Assembly: GCF_024054565.1 (NCBI RefSeq)
Contig: NZ_JAMXLR010000015.1
Coordinates: 62,001 to 126,000 of the forward strand
Source: Aeoliella straminimaris
GTDB lineage: Bacteria; Planctomycetota; Planctomycetia; Pirellulales; Lacipirellulaceae
Direction of reading: 5' to 3'
DNA length: 64,000 nt
In this document: in pieces, positions 16,157-25,079 of the stretch
Position numbering within the stretch: position 1 is the first letter of the stretch
Layout: the number at the start of each line of letters is the position of its first letter
Notes under the pieces: model-generated
Database searches by the model: none
Seen by the model: only the letters and a program-made list of their open reading frames with translations
Told to the model about the DNA's origin: nothing
Position numbers and translations under genes: made by a program

Positions 16157-17458
16157 ATGCCACACTACCAAGGCTTATCCCGTCGTAGCTTTCTGACTGT
16201 TGGCTCCCTGGCCGGCCTAGGTCTGACGCTCGGCGACTACTTATTCCTTCGCCAGGCGCAAGCTTCGGAGTCCGCCACCGCCCTTTCCGAGAAGGCCAAG
16301 AGCGTCATTCACATTTTCATGCCGGGCGGCATGTCCGCGCAGGAGTCGTGGGACCCCAAACCCAACGCCCCGATCGAGTACCGCGGCGAGCTGCGGGCGA
16401 TCAACACTAAGATCCGCGGCGAGCAGTTCAGCGAGTTGTTGCCGCAGACCGCCAAGGTGGCCGACAAGATGACGGTCATCCGCTCGCTGACTCACGGCGA
16501 GGCCGCCCACGAGCGGGGTGTGCACAACATGCTGACGGGTTACCGCCCCAGCCCGGCGCTGGTTTACCCCAGCATGGGGAGCGTGGTGAGCCACGAGCTC
16601 GGCCCGCGGAACAACCTGCCGGCCTACATTTCAGTGCCCAACCAATTCGATCCCTCGGCGGGCACAGGTTACTTGAGTTCCAGCTTTGCACCCTTCAGCC
16701 TGGGCGCGGCTCCAGAACGCAACGGTTTCAAGGTCCGCGACCTGAACCTGCCCGGCGGTGTGGACGAAGTGCGTTACAACCGCCGCCGTGAGCTGTTGGA
16801 CCTGGTGAACTGCGACTTCAACGATCGCGTGGCGGCCGACAACGTCGGTGCGATGAACACGTTCTACGAGCGAGCGTTCGACATGGTGAACTCCGCCGAG
16901 GCCCGCGAGGCGTTCAACCTCGAAGCCGAGGATGGCAAGATGCGCGATCGCTATGGTCGCAACCAGGCCGGCGCGCGGATGCTGCTAGCACGACGACTGG
17001 TCGAAGCCGGTGCACGGTTCGTCACCATGACCTACGGCGGCTGGGACCATCACAACCAGATCACCGGTAACATGCGTCGACTGATGCCCGACTTCGATCG
17101 TGCTTACGCGGCGCTGCTCTCCGACCTCGACGAGCGGGGGCTGCTGGACTCGACGCTGGTGCTGGTTTCCAGCGAGTTTGGCCGCACCCCGAAGATCAAC
17201 CAGGACGGTGGCCGCGACCACTGGCCCAAGGTGTTCAGCGTGGCCCTGGCCGGCGGCGGTGTGCATCGCGGGTCGATTGTTGGTTCCAGCGGCGCCACGG
17301 CTACCGAGCCGGACGACACGCCGATCAGCCCTGAAGATCTGGCCACCACCGTGTATCACCAGCTTGGCATCAACGCCGAGAAGGAGCTGATCGCGCCAGG
17401 TGCCCGGCCCATCGAGATCGTCAAAGGCGGGCAGGTCCGCCACGAGATCGTGGGCTAG
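16157..17458 (+). CDS. DUF1501 protein, Tat-exported
   Basis: 433 residues from ATG 16157, with AAGGAG 8 bp before. The N-terminus SRRSFLTVGSLAGLGLTLGD is a twin-arginine signal. The body has DUF1501 hallmarks: KSVIHIFMPGGMSAQESWDP, VIRSLTHGEAAHERG, FVTMTYGGWDHHNQ, VLVSSEFGRTPK, and a C-terminal GRDHWPKVFSVALAGGG. The fold belongs to the alkaline phosphatase/sulfatase superfamily, but the reaction is not known. It is the first gene of a four-gene run (to 24837) with a DUF1549/DUF1553 protein, the usual partner in planctomycetes. Confidence 0.93.
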   Translation: MPHYQGLSRRSFLTVGSLAGLGLTLGDYLFLRQAQASESATALSEKAKSVIHIFMPGGMSAQESWDPKPNAPIEYRGELRAINTKIRGEQFSELLPQTAKVADKMTVIRSLTHGEAAHERGVHNMLTGYRPSPALVYPSMGSVVSHELGPRNNLPAYISVPNQFDPSAGTGYLSSSFAPFSLGAAPERNGFKVRDLNLPGGVDEVRYNRRRELLDLVNCDFNDRVAADNVGAMNTFYERAFDMVNSAEAREAFNLEAEDGKMRDRYGRNQAGARMLLARRLVEAGARFVTMTYGGWDHHNQITGNMRRLMPDFDRAYAALLSDLDERGLLDSTLVLVSSEFGRTPKINQDGGRDHWPKVFSVALAGGGVHRGSIVGSSGATATEPDDTPISPEDLATTVYHQLGINAEKELIAPGARPIEIVKGGQVRHEIVG

Positions 17459-17518
17459 TCGAATCCCTGAATCCTTTTCCAAATCCTTCCCTCATGGCCA
17501 CCTCAGGCGAGGCCCCTT

Positions 17519-19831
17519 ATGCGATGGCTATTTCTGGTTGCTGCCGTTCTGCTCGCGAATAGCGTGGCGTCGGCCGCCGCGCCGCAGCTCAGTCAGCTCG
17601 TTCCTCAAGGCGCCCAGCGCGGCACCGAGGCCGAAATCTCGCTGCGTGGCCCGCGGCTGGGCATCGATCCGCTGGAGATCCTCTGGCACACCCCGGGTAT
17701 CGAAGTCAAAAGCCTGGAGCGCGTCGACGACAATCAAACCAAGGCCATCCTGGTGGTGCCCGAAACCACCAAGCCGGGCCGCTACCCGCTGCGGCTGCGG
17801 ACCAAGACCGGCATCTCGAACGTGATGACCCTACACGTCGGCGCGCTGCCGGAGATCGAAGAGGTCGAGCCTAATTCCGATCCCAACGCGCCGCAGGAGA
17901 TTGAATTCGGCTCGGTGACGAATGGCGTGGTGAAGCGGGAAGACATCGACTACTTCTCCTTCGAGGTCACTGCCGGGGAGGTGATCGCCGTGGAAGTGGA
18001 CGGACTGCGGCTCGGCCGCACGTTCTTCGATCCCGTGATCACGCTCTACGGTCCCGACGGCGAGCAACTGGCCAAGTGCGACGACTGGCCGCTGGTCAAG
18101 CAGGACGCGTGCCTGTCGATCGTCGCGCCGGCCGATGGCAAGTACATGGTCGAGCTCCGCGAGTCGGCCTATCGCGGCGACGACAACTGCACGTACCGCT
18201 TGCACATTGGCAACTTCCCCCGGCCTCTAGCTGTGTACCCGCCGGGCGGACGCGCAGGGGAAACCGTGGCCATCGAGTGGCTGGGCGACGCGGCCGGTGA
18301 GGCCAGCCAGGAAGTCAAACTGCCCGACGTGGCAGACAATGCGTTCGCCTACGTGCCGCACGACGAGCGAGGCTGGGCGCCTTCGCCCCACCTGCTGCGG
18401 GTGGTCGACATGCCAGTCACCGGCGAGACCGAACCCAACAACAAGCCGCAGGAAGCCACCGTGGGCGAAGCCCCGGGAGCGTTCTACGGCCGGCTCACCG
18501 AACCGGGCGAGCGCGACCACTTCCGCTTCAGCGCGAAAAAGGGACAGGTACTGCACCTGCGGGCCCACAGCCGGCGGATCGGCTCGCCCGGCGATCTGGT
18601 TCTTCGTGTGCTGGATGCCGAAGGAAAGAACTTGGCAGGCAACGACGACGACCGGGGCTATCCCGACCCGTACATTCGCTTCCAGGCCCCCGAGGACGGG
18701 GACTACATCGCCCAAGTGGAAGAACGCCTGCGACGTGGCGACGAAGCGAACATCTACTGGCTCGAGGTGAAGTCGCCCGTGCCCACAGTGGACCTGGTGA
18801 TCGACGAGCAACAACGGTACGTCGCCAAATTGCTCGACGTGCCGCGGGGCAATCGTAACGGCGGCGTGTTCCGCGTCGGTCGGCAAGACACGGGCGGAGC
18901 CATGGCGTTCGATTGGTCGAAGCTACCGCCGGGCGTGTCGGTCGAAACCCCCGAACTGCGGGGCGACTTCGACCGCGTGCCGTTCGTTGTATCGGCGGCC
19001 GAAGACGCGCCGCTGGGACAGTCGCTGGCCGTGCTTTCGGCGCATCGCACCGAAGACGACGCTCCGGTTGTGGCCAACTTCGAGCAAGTGAACTGGATGA
19101 TCCGCGGGCAGAACAACGTCGATATGTGGAACTTCACCGGCACCCGGCCCGTGGTCGCAGTGACGGAAAAGGCACCGTTCAGCATCCGCATCGAACAACC
19201 GAAGTGTCCGCTAGTGCAACGTGGCAACAAGGACCTGAAGATTGTCGCCGAACGGGCCGAGGGCTTCGAAGGGGCGATCCTGGTTCGCATGCTGTACAAC
19301 CCGCCAGGCGTCTCGAGCAACAACTCGCGGCGAGTGAACCAAAAAGAGAACGAATGCCTCATCCCGATCACGGCCAACCAGAACGCCCGCACCGGCGAGT
19401 GGCCCATCGTCGTTCGGGGCGAGGCCGAAGTGGGCGGCAAGCTGGTCACGGTCACACCGCTGGCCACGCTCACGGTGGCCGCACCGTACCTGGCCATGGA
19501 GTTACCGCGGCCCAACACCGAGCAAGGCAATGATGTGAGTTACCCGATCACCATCGAGCAAAGCACCCCCTTCGAGGGCGAGGCCAAAGTCGAGCTCATC
19601 AATCTGCCACCGGGTGTCTCGACCGAGCCGATCATGATCACCAAAGACACTACTGAAATTACGTTTGAACTCAGCGTGGCCGACGACGCCCGCCCCGGCC
19701 AGCACAAAGGTCAGTTTTGCCGGGTGACGGTGATGGAGAACGGCGAGCCAGTAACCCATTCGGTGGGCTACGGCGAACTGCGAGTCGATAAACCGCTCCC
19801 GCCATCGACCGACGCCACGGCATCACGATAG
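17519..19831 (+). CDS. Secreted PPC-domain protein
   Basis: 770 residues with a signal peptide (MRWLFLVAAVLLANSVASAA). After an Ig-like N-terminal part it has two bacterial pre-peptidase C-terminal (PPC) modules: one around residues 115-225 (EVEPNSDPNAPQEIEFGSVT, DIDYFSFEVTAGEVIAVEVD), a second around 300-415 (TEPNNKPQEATVGEAPGAFY, DHFRFSAKKGQVLHLRAHS). The C-terminal third is again beta-rich. There is no protease domain, so it is probably a binding or scaffolding partner of the other products of this operon. It lies 60 bp after the DUF1501 gene and 33 bp before the DUF1549 gene. Confidence 0.85.
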   Translation: MRWLFLVAAVLLANSVASAAAPQLSQLVPQGAQRGTEAEISLRGPRLGIDPLEILWHTPGIEVKSLERVDDNQTKAILVVPETTKPGRYPLRLRTKTGISNVMTLHVGALPEIEEVEPNSDPNAPQEIEFGSVTNGVVKREDIDYFSFEVTAGEVIAVEVDGLRLGRTFFDPVITLYGPDGEQLAKCDDWPLVKQDACLSIVAPADGKYMVELRESAYRGDDNCTYRLHIGNFPRPLAVYPPGGRAGETVAIEWLGDAAGEASQEVKLPDVADNAFAYVPHDERGWAPSPHLLRVVDMPVTGETEPNNKPQEATVGEAPGAFYGRLTEPGERDHFRFSAKKGQVLHLRAHSRRIGSPGDLVLRVLDAEGKNLAGNDDDRGYPDPYIRFQAPEDGDYIAQVEERLRRGDEANIYWLEVKSPVPTVDLVIDEQQRYVAKLLDVPRGNRNGGVFRVGRQDTGGAMAFDWSKLPPGVSVETPELRGDFDRVPFVVSAAEDAPLGQSLAVLSAHRTEDDAPVVANFEQVNWMIRGQNNVDMWNFTGTRPVVAVTEKAPFSIRIEQPKCPLVQRGNKDLKIVAERAEGFEGAILVRMLYNPPGVSSNNSRRVNQKENECLIPITANQNARTGEWPIVVRGEAEVGGKLVTVTPLATLTVAAPYLAMELPRPNTEQGNDVSYPITIEQSTPFEGEAKVELINLPPGVSTEPIMITKDTTEITFELSVADDARPGQHKGQFCRVTVMENGEPVTHSVGYGELRVDKPLPPSTDATASR

Positions 19832-19864
19832 TGCTCCTTCCTTCAGCACCATAAAGGCACCAGC

Positions 19865-22315
19865 ATGAAAGCGGTATTTGCTTCAATGCTCCCACGATAC
19901 ACTTCCGTCGCGTTGGCTCTGGCAACGTTCGCAGCTTCTACGGCACTGGCCGGCGAGGCGACGTATGTCGAGCTGAGCGTCTATCCCCCCGCGGCGTCGC
20001 TGAACCATGCGGCCGACTATCAATCGGTGGTGGCCGTAGCCAAGCGCGCCGATGGCGTGTCGGAAGACGTGACCGAGCAGGTCGAGTGGTCGCTCGACAG
20101 CGAAGTGGCCTTCCTGGACGGCAGTATTCTGCGTCCCGAGACCAACGGCCACGGCATCTTGCACGCCAAACTGGGCGAGCTGGCCTCGCAGTGCGATGTA
20201 ACCGTCACCGGAGTGGAAGTGAACAAGCCGATCAGCTACCGGCACGACGTCATCCCGGTACTGGTCCGGGCGGGCTGCAATTCGGGCGCTTGCCACGGCT
20301 CGGCCCGGGGCAAGGACGGCTTTCGGCTGTCGCTGTTTGGTTTCGATCCCAAGGGCGACTACGAACGCCTGACCCGCGAAATGACCACTCGCCGCATCAA
20401 CCGCGCCCTGCCCGATGACAGTTTGCTGCTGGTCAAGGCGGTGGGTGGAGTGCCGCACACGGGTGGCAAACTGTTCGAGCACGACACCGTGTATTACGAG
20501 AAGCTGCGAGAGTGGATCGAAAGCGGGGTGCCCAACGACCTGGAAGGGGCACCAACCGTCGAAAGCGTGGAGTTCTATCCGCCCCGGGTGGTGCTCGAGG
20601 GCGCCGGCACCACGCAGCGGTTCGTGGCCATCGCCAATTACAGCGACGGTTCGACCCGCGACGTGACCAACCTGGCGGTGTTCAGCTCGAACAACGACTC
20701 GGTGGCGAAGCTCGATCCATCGGCCCTGGCCACCGCCGGCATGCGGGGCGAGGCGTTCGTCATGGCTCGCTTCGACACCCACACCGTGGGCAGCCAGGTA
20801 ATCGTGCTGCCTGAGGGGCTGGAGTACGAAGCGGAGATGCCGCCACCGGTGAATTACATCGACGAGTTGGTCGACAGCAAGCTCGCCGACCTGCGGCTGG
20901 AGCCCAGCGTTCAGTCGACCGACGCCGAGTTCCTTCGCCGGTTGTACATCGACACCATCGGCATGCTGCCCACGCCCGAGGAGGTTGAGCAGTTTGTCGC
21001 CGATGCCACGCCCGACAAGCGGGCCAAGAAGATCGACGAACTACTGGAACGGGAAGAGTTCTCGCAGATCTGGGGCATGAAGTGGGCCGAGCTGGTACTG
21101 GTGCGGACCGAGAACAACCGCGTCGACTATAAGGCCATGTTCCTCTACTCCGAGTGGCTCAAAGAACAAATGGAAACCGGCGTGCCGCTCGACAAGATGT
21201 TCAAGGAGCTCATCGGCTCCAGCGGCAGTTCGTTCGACGATCCGGCCGTGAACTTCTACCTGGTGGAGCAGGACACCAACAAGATTTCCGAGAACGTGGC
21301 CCAGTCGTTCCTCGGCATTCGCATGCAATGTGCCCAGTGCCATAATCACCCGTTCGATCGCTGGACGATGGACGACTACTACGGATTCACCGCGTTTTTC
21401 ACGCAGATTTCCCGCAAACGGGGCAGCGACTATCGCGACTGGCTGGTCTTCAACCGCGGCAGTGGCGAGTCGAAGCACCCAGTCACCGGCCAGAACGTGC
21501 CACCGAAGTTCCTGGGTGGCGAGCAACCTGACACCAAGGGCCGCGATCGCCGCGAGGTGGTTGCCGAGTGGGTCACTAGCCCTGAAAACCCCTGGTTCGC
21601 GCCAAGCCTGGCCAACCGCGTGTGGGCCCACTTCATGGGCGTGGGCGTGGTGGAACCGGTGGACGACTTCCGCGTGAGCAACCCACCTTCGAATCCAGAA
21701 CTCTTGGATGCGATCGGAACGCACCTGGTGGACTACAAGTACGACCTGCGGCAACTGGTCCGCGACATCTGCAACTCGAACGCCTACCAGCGTTCGACCG
21801 TTACCAACCAGTCGAACGAAACCGACACGGCCAACTTTGCCCACGCGCAAACACGCCGCATGCCGGCCGAGACGCTGCTCGACTGCATCTGCCAGGTGAC
21901 CCAAGCGCCCGAGAAGCTGCCCGGTTTGCCGGTGGGTTCGCGAGCGGTGGAGATCGCCGATGGCCGTTCGAGCAACTACTTCCTCACCACGTTTGGCCGC
22001 GCTCGCCGCGATTCGGTGTGTGCTTGCGAAGTGAAAAGCGAGCCAACACTTTCCCAAGCGCTGCACCTGCTGAACGGCGGCACCGTGCACAGCAAAATTG
22101 CGCAGGGCAAGCTGGTTCGCACGATGCTCGACGAAGGAAGCACGCCCGAAGAGGTGATCGACGCCATTTACTTGCGGTGCCTGGCCCGTAAGCCGAGCGA
22201 TACCGAACGCGAAAAACTGCTGGCAGCCGTTGGCGACGGTGACAAGCCGGTCGCCGAGCTGGAAGACGTGTTCTGGGCCATCTTGAATAGCCGCGAGTTC
22301 TTGTTCAACCACTAG
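19865..22315 (+). CDS. DUF1549/DUF1553 protein with Ig-like and CxxCH parts
   Basis: 816 residues with a signal peptide (about 1-29). Order: an Ig-like region (YVELSVYPPAASLNHAADYQ), a heme-c-like CNSGACHG site (Cys138, Cys143, His144; a CxxxxCH spacing), a second Ig-like region (VEFYPPRVVLEGAGTTQRFV), the DUF1549 domain (about 305-500, with FLRRLYIDTIGMLPT and CAQCHNHPFDRW, Cys489, Cys492, His493), then DUF1553 (NPWFAPSLANRVWAHFMG, RRMPAETLLDCI, and LARKPSDTER near the end). The CxxCH motif suggests c-type heme binding outside the cytoplasm. The role is not established in planctomycetes. Confidence 0.92.
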   Translation: MKAVFASMLPRYTSVALALATFAASTALAGEATYVELSVYPPAASLNHAADYQSVVAVAKRADGVSEDVTEQVEWSLDSEVAFLDGSILRPETNGHGILHAKLGELASQCDVTVTGVEVNKPISYRHDVIPVLVRAGCNSGACHGSARGKDGFRLSLFGFDPKGDYERLTREMTTRRINRALPDDSLLLVKAVGGVPHTGGKLFEHDTVYYEKLREWIESGVPNDLEGAPTVESVEFYPPRVVLEGAGTTQRFVAIANYSDGSTRDVTNLAVFSSNNDSVAKLDPSALATAGMRGEAFVMARFDTHTVGSQVIVLPEGLEYEAEMPPPVNYIDELVDSKLADLRLEPSVQSTDAEFLRRLYIDTIGMLPTPEEVEQFVADATPDKRAKKIDELLEREEFSQIWGMKWAELVLVRTENNRVDYKAMFLYSEWLKEQMETGVPLDKMFKELIGSSGSSFDDPAVNFYLVEQDTNKISENVAQSFLGIRMQCAQCHNHPFDRWTMDDYYGFTAFFTQISRKRGSDYRDWLVFNRGSGESKHPVTGQNVPPKFLGGEQPDTKGRDRREVVAEWVTSPENPWFAPSLANRVWAHFMGVGVVEPVDDFRVSNPPSNPELLDAIGTHLVDYKYDLRQLVRDICNSNAYQRSTVTNQSNETDTANFAHAQTRRMPAETLLDCICQVTQAPEKLPGLPVGSRAVEIADGRSSNYFLTTFGRARRDSVCACEVKSEPTLSQALHLLNGGTVHSKIAQGKLVRTMLDEGSTPEEVIDAIYLRCLARKPSDTEREKLLAAVGDGDKPVAELEDVFWAILNSREFLFNH

Positions 22316-22341
22316 AGGCTACAGTGTGGAGAATTGATTCC

Positions 22342-24837
22342 ATGGCGAAGCTTGACGAAACGCAAATGCGGAAGGCGGTATGCGGAGTGCGGAATGACGC
22401 GCGAAGCGGTTGGAACATCCTCTATTCCGCATTCCGAATTCCGAACTCCGAATTCATCGTCACCGCTTTATTGATTGTGGCGGTGTGTCCCTACGCCCAG
22501 GCCGACGCCCCCGAGAAAGTGACCTTCGACGATCACGTGGCGCCCATCTTTCGCGAGCACTGCCTGGCGTGTCACGACTCGGGCGGGAAGAGTGGTGATT
22601 TGTCGCTCGAATCGTACGGCGACACCATGACCGGCGGCGCCAGTGGCAAGATCGTGGAACCGGGCGTCGCGGGCGACTCGCGGCTGTACCAATTGATGGC
22701 ACACATCGAAACGCCGGTCATGCCGCCGGGGTCGGACAAGCTGCCCGACGAACAACTGAACCTGGTCAAAGCGTGGATCGATGGCGGGCTGCTGGAAAAC
22801 TCGGGCTCCAAGGCACTGAAGTCGAAGAAGCCGGCCGTCGAGGCCTTCGTCCCCTCGGCCGACAATCGCCCCAGCGGCGAGCCCGCCATGCCGGGCGGAT
22901 TCTTCCGCGAACCGGTCCTGCGCACCGAAACGGCCGGCGCCGTGGCCGACGTGGCGGCCAGTCCCTGGGCGCCGCTGATTGCCTTGACCGGACAGCGGCA
23001 GGTGCTGCTGTACCATGCCGATACGCGCGAACTGCTGGCCGCCCTGCCGTTCGTGGTGGGGCAACCCCAGGTGGTTCGCTTCAGCCGTAATGGCGACCTG
23101 TTGATGGTCGGCGGTGGGCGGGGCGCGTCCCTGGGCGTCGTGCATTTATGGAACATCAAGACCGGCGAACGAATTGCCGAGGTGGGGGACGAGCTCGACA
23201 CCATTCTGGCCGCCGACCTGCTGGCCGATCACACGCTCGTGGCGATGGGCGGCCCTCGCAAACGCGTGCAGGTCCATCGCACAGCCGATGGCTCGCTGGC
23301 GTACAGCATCACCAAACACACCGACTGGGTCACGGCCCTGGAGTTCAGCCCCGATGGCCAGTTGCTGGTCACTGCCGATCGCTCGGGTGGCGTCCACTTG
23401 TGGGAAGCGGTCACGGGCCGCCCCGTGGCGGCGCTCAACGGGCACAAAGCGGCCATCACTTCCGTTTCGTGGCGTGGCGACTCCAAGCTGGTCGTAACTG
23501 CCAGCGACGATGGCGACATCCGCACCTGGCAGCCGCGTGGCAATCAGGTCAAGCAGTGGCGGGCCGGGCCGGGCGTGCTCGATGTGTCGTTCACCAAGGA
23601 TGGCCGCGTGGTAACCGTGGGTCGCGACCGCGTGGCTCGCTTGTACAACACCGATGGCAAGGAACTCAAGAAGCTCGGTACCGGCGACGACATCACGCTG
23701 GCCATCGCCGCCACGCATGACGAGACCAAGGCCGTGTTCACCGATTGGACCGGCGCGGTGCGATTGGTGAATCTCGAGTCGGGCGAGGAGCTTGGCCGCC
23801 TGGACGCCAACCCACCCACGCTTACGATGCGGCTCGACGCGGCGAACAACGCGCTGGCCGAGATTGTGCCCAAAATCGAACCCGCCGAACAAGCGCTGGC
23901 CGCCGCTACGATGACCCTCTCCGGTGCAACCGAAGTGGTCGAAAAACACAAAGCGGCCAAGCAAGCTGCCACCGATGCCCTCGCCAAGCTTGAAAAGGCT
24001 CGCGGCGAACAACAAGCGCAGCTCGAACTCCGCAAGCAGGAAATGGACGAACTGAACAAGGCGCTCATGACCGTAGTGGATGAGCAACATGCCGCCGAGG
24101 CCAAGCTCGAAGAACTCAAGCAGCACCTGGCCACCGTCGGTAATCAGCAGGGCGAAGAGGCCGACGGCAAAGCGGCCGCCGAGATTGAAGGCAAGATTGC
24201 CGAGCAAGAATCGGCCCTCGAGGGCATTCTCGCCAAGCGCGAAGAAACTGCAGCCAAGAAGCCCAAGCTAGCCGAGTCGCGTAAGGCGGCCAGGAGTTCG
24301 CTCGACTCACTCGCCGGGCAGCTAAAAGAGAAGCGCGAGGCACTGAAGAAACTCGAAGCGGAAGAAAAGAGCTTGCCAAAGATCGACGCCCTCACTGCCG
24401 AGCGCGATCGATTGCAGCAGCAGCTCGACGCCGAGCGGCAGGCGAAAGCGGCGGCCGAGCACAACATCGCCGCAATTGCCGCCGAAATCGAAGCTTATGC
24501 CGCCGCGCAGGTGGAACTCGAAGCGACTTTCGCCCAGCAAGAGAGCACCGTGGAGGCGAAGACCGGCGAGCTCGGCAAGCTCGAAGAGCAGTACGCGGCC
24601 GAGCAAGCCAAGGTCGACGAAGTTGCCGCCGAACTCGAGGCGCTCCGCAAGCAGATGGAGAAGCTCGAGTCCAAACGCAAGGAGCTGGCCGCCGTGGCCA
24701 GCACGGCCGAGCAGGCGGCGTCCTCGCTCGAAGCGGAATTGGCCGAACTGTCGAACGAAAAGGCAAAAGTGGAAAAAGCCCTCTCCGACTTCCACGCCAC
24801 AGCCGAGCTCCGCAAGCAGTTCGAACCGGGCAATTGA
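22342..24837 (+). CDS. Planctomycete cytochrome C-type, WD40 and coiled-coil protein
   Basis: About 831 residues from ATG 22342 (GGAGA upstream; an in-frame GTG at 22324 is possible). Order: an odd N-terminus encoded by a repeat, then a hydrophobic export segment (FIVTALLIVAVCPYAQADA), a cytochrome-like CxxCH (CLACH, residues 74-78) with the later PVMPPGSDKLPDEQLNLVKA part, WD40 blades (about 190-490; for example WVTALEFSPDGQLLVTADRS) and a long coiled coil (about 506-831, Ala/Glu/Lys-rich). The start lies 26 bp after the DUF1553 stop, so it closes the operon. The coiled coil could span part of the periplasm or hold a complex together; that is inference. Confidence 0.88.
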   Translation: MAKLDETQMRKAVCGVRNDARSGWNILYSAFRIPNSEFIVTALLIVAVCPYAQADAPEKVTFDDHVAPIFREHCLACHDSGGKSGDLSLESYGDTMTGGASGKIVEPGVAGDSRLYQLMAHIETPVMPPGSDKLPDEQLNLVKAWIDGGLLENSGSKALKSKKPAVEAFVPSADNRPSGEPAMPGGFFREPVLRTETAGAVADVAASPWAPLIALTGQRQVLLYHADTRELLAALPFVVGQPQVVRFSRNGDLLMVGGGRGASLGVVHLWNIKTGERIAEVGDELDTILAADLLADHTLVAMGGPRKRVQVHRTADGSLAYSITKHTDWVTALEFSPDGQLLVTADRSGGVHLWEAVTGRPVAALNGHKAAITSVSWRGDSKLVVTASDDGDIRTWQPRGNQVKQWRAGPGVLDVSFTKDGRVVTVGRDRVARLYNTDGKELKKLGTGDDITLAIAATHDETKAVFTDWTGAVRLVNLESGEELGRLDANPPTLTMRLDAANNALAEIVPKIEPAEQALAAATMTLSGATEVVEKHKAAKQAATDALAKLEKARGEQQAQLELRKQEMDELNKALMTVVDEQHAAEAKLEELKQHLATVGNQQGEEADGKAAAEIEGKIAEQESALEGILAKREETAAKKPKLAESRKAARSSLDSLAGQLKEKREALKKLEAEEKSLPKIDALTAERDRLQQQLDAERQAKAAAEHNIAAIAAEIEAYAAAQVELEATFAQQESTVEAKTGELGKLEEQYAAEQAKVDEVAAELEALRKQMEKLESKRKELAAVASTAEQAASSLEAELAELSNEKAKVEKALSDFHATAELRKQFEPGN
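22365..22456. repeat. Palindromic repeat inside the signal-peptide coding region
   Basis: The left arm (22365-22397, units like GCGGAATGCGGAGTGCGGAA) and the right arm (22423-22456, units like ATTCCGCATTCCGAATTCCG) are imperfect reverse complements. The coding frame passes through both arms and gives the residues just before the hydrophobic export segment. Confidence 0.7.
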
Positions 24838-24869
24838 CGATCATGTCCTACTCGTCATACTTGTAGGTG

Positions 24870-24984
24870 ACGGCGTCAAGCGAGAGGCCCCTGCAATGGG
24901 GGCCTAGTGAACCTGGTCAGGGTGGAAACACAGCAGCCATAAGCTCGTGCTTCTTTGTGTGGGGGTCTCTCGCCCGGCGTCGCC
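24870..24984 (+). ncRNA. ffs: SRP RNA (4.5S type)
   Basis: The apical domain is diagnostic: GAACCTGGTCAGG, then GGAAAC, then AGCAGCCATAAG (24908-24943). The flanks pair: GCGAGAGGCCCC (24881-24892) with GGGGTCTCTCGC (24962-24973), and further out GGCGTC-type bases pair with GGCGTCGCC. It binds Ffh and directs co-translational membrane targeting. It lies just upstream of dnaX, a common place for this gene. Ends are estimated to within about 5 nt. Confidence 0.93.
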
Positions 24985-25079
24985 CTCCCAGCATGGCTCC
25001 TCCGGTGCCCACCAGCGGCCGCGTGCGAGGCTTTCCGTTCGTCCGAGATTTCCAGCAAAGGCCACTCGCAGGGCACGTC

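Noticed and set aside
21041..22312. A 423-codon ORF on the - strand
   Set aside because: Antisense shadow of the DUF1549/DUF1553 gene; GC-rich DNA often leaves this frame open.
24867..25079. Extended N-terminus of dnaX
   Set aside because: The extra residues are encoded by the SRP RNA gene and do not match DnaX; ATG 25080 is the natural start.
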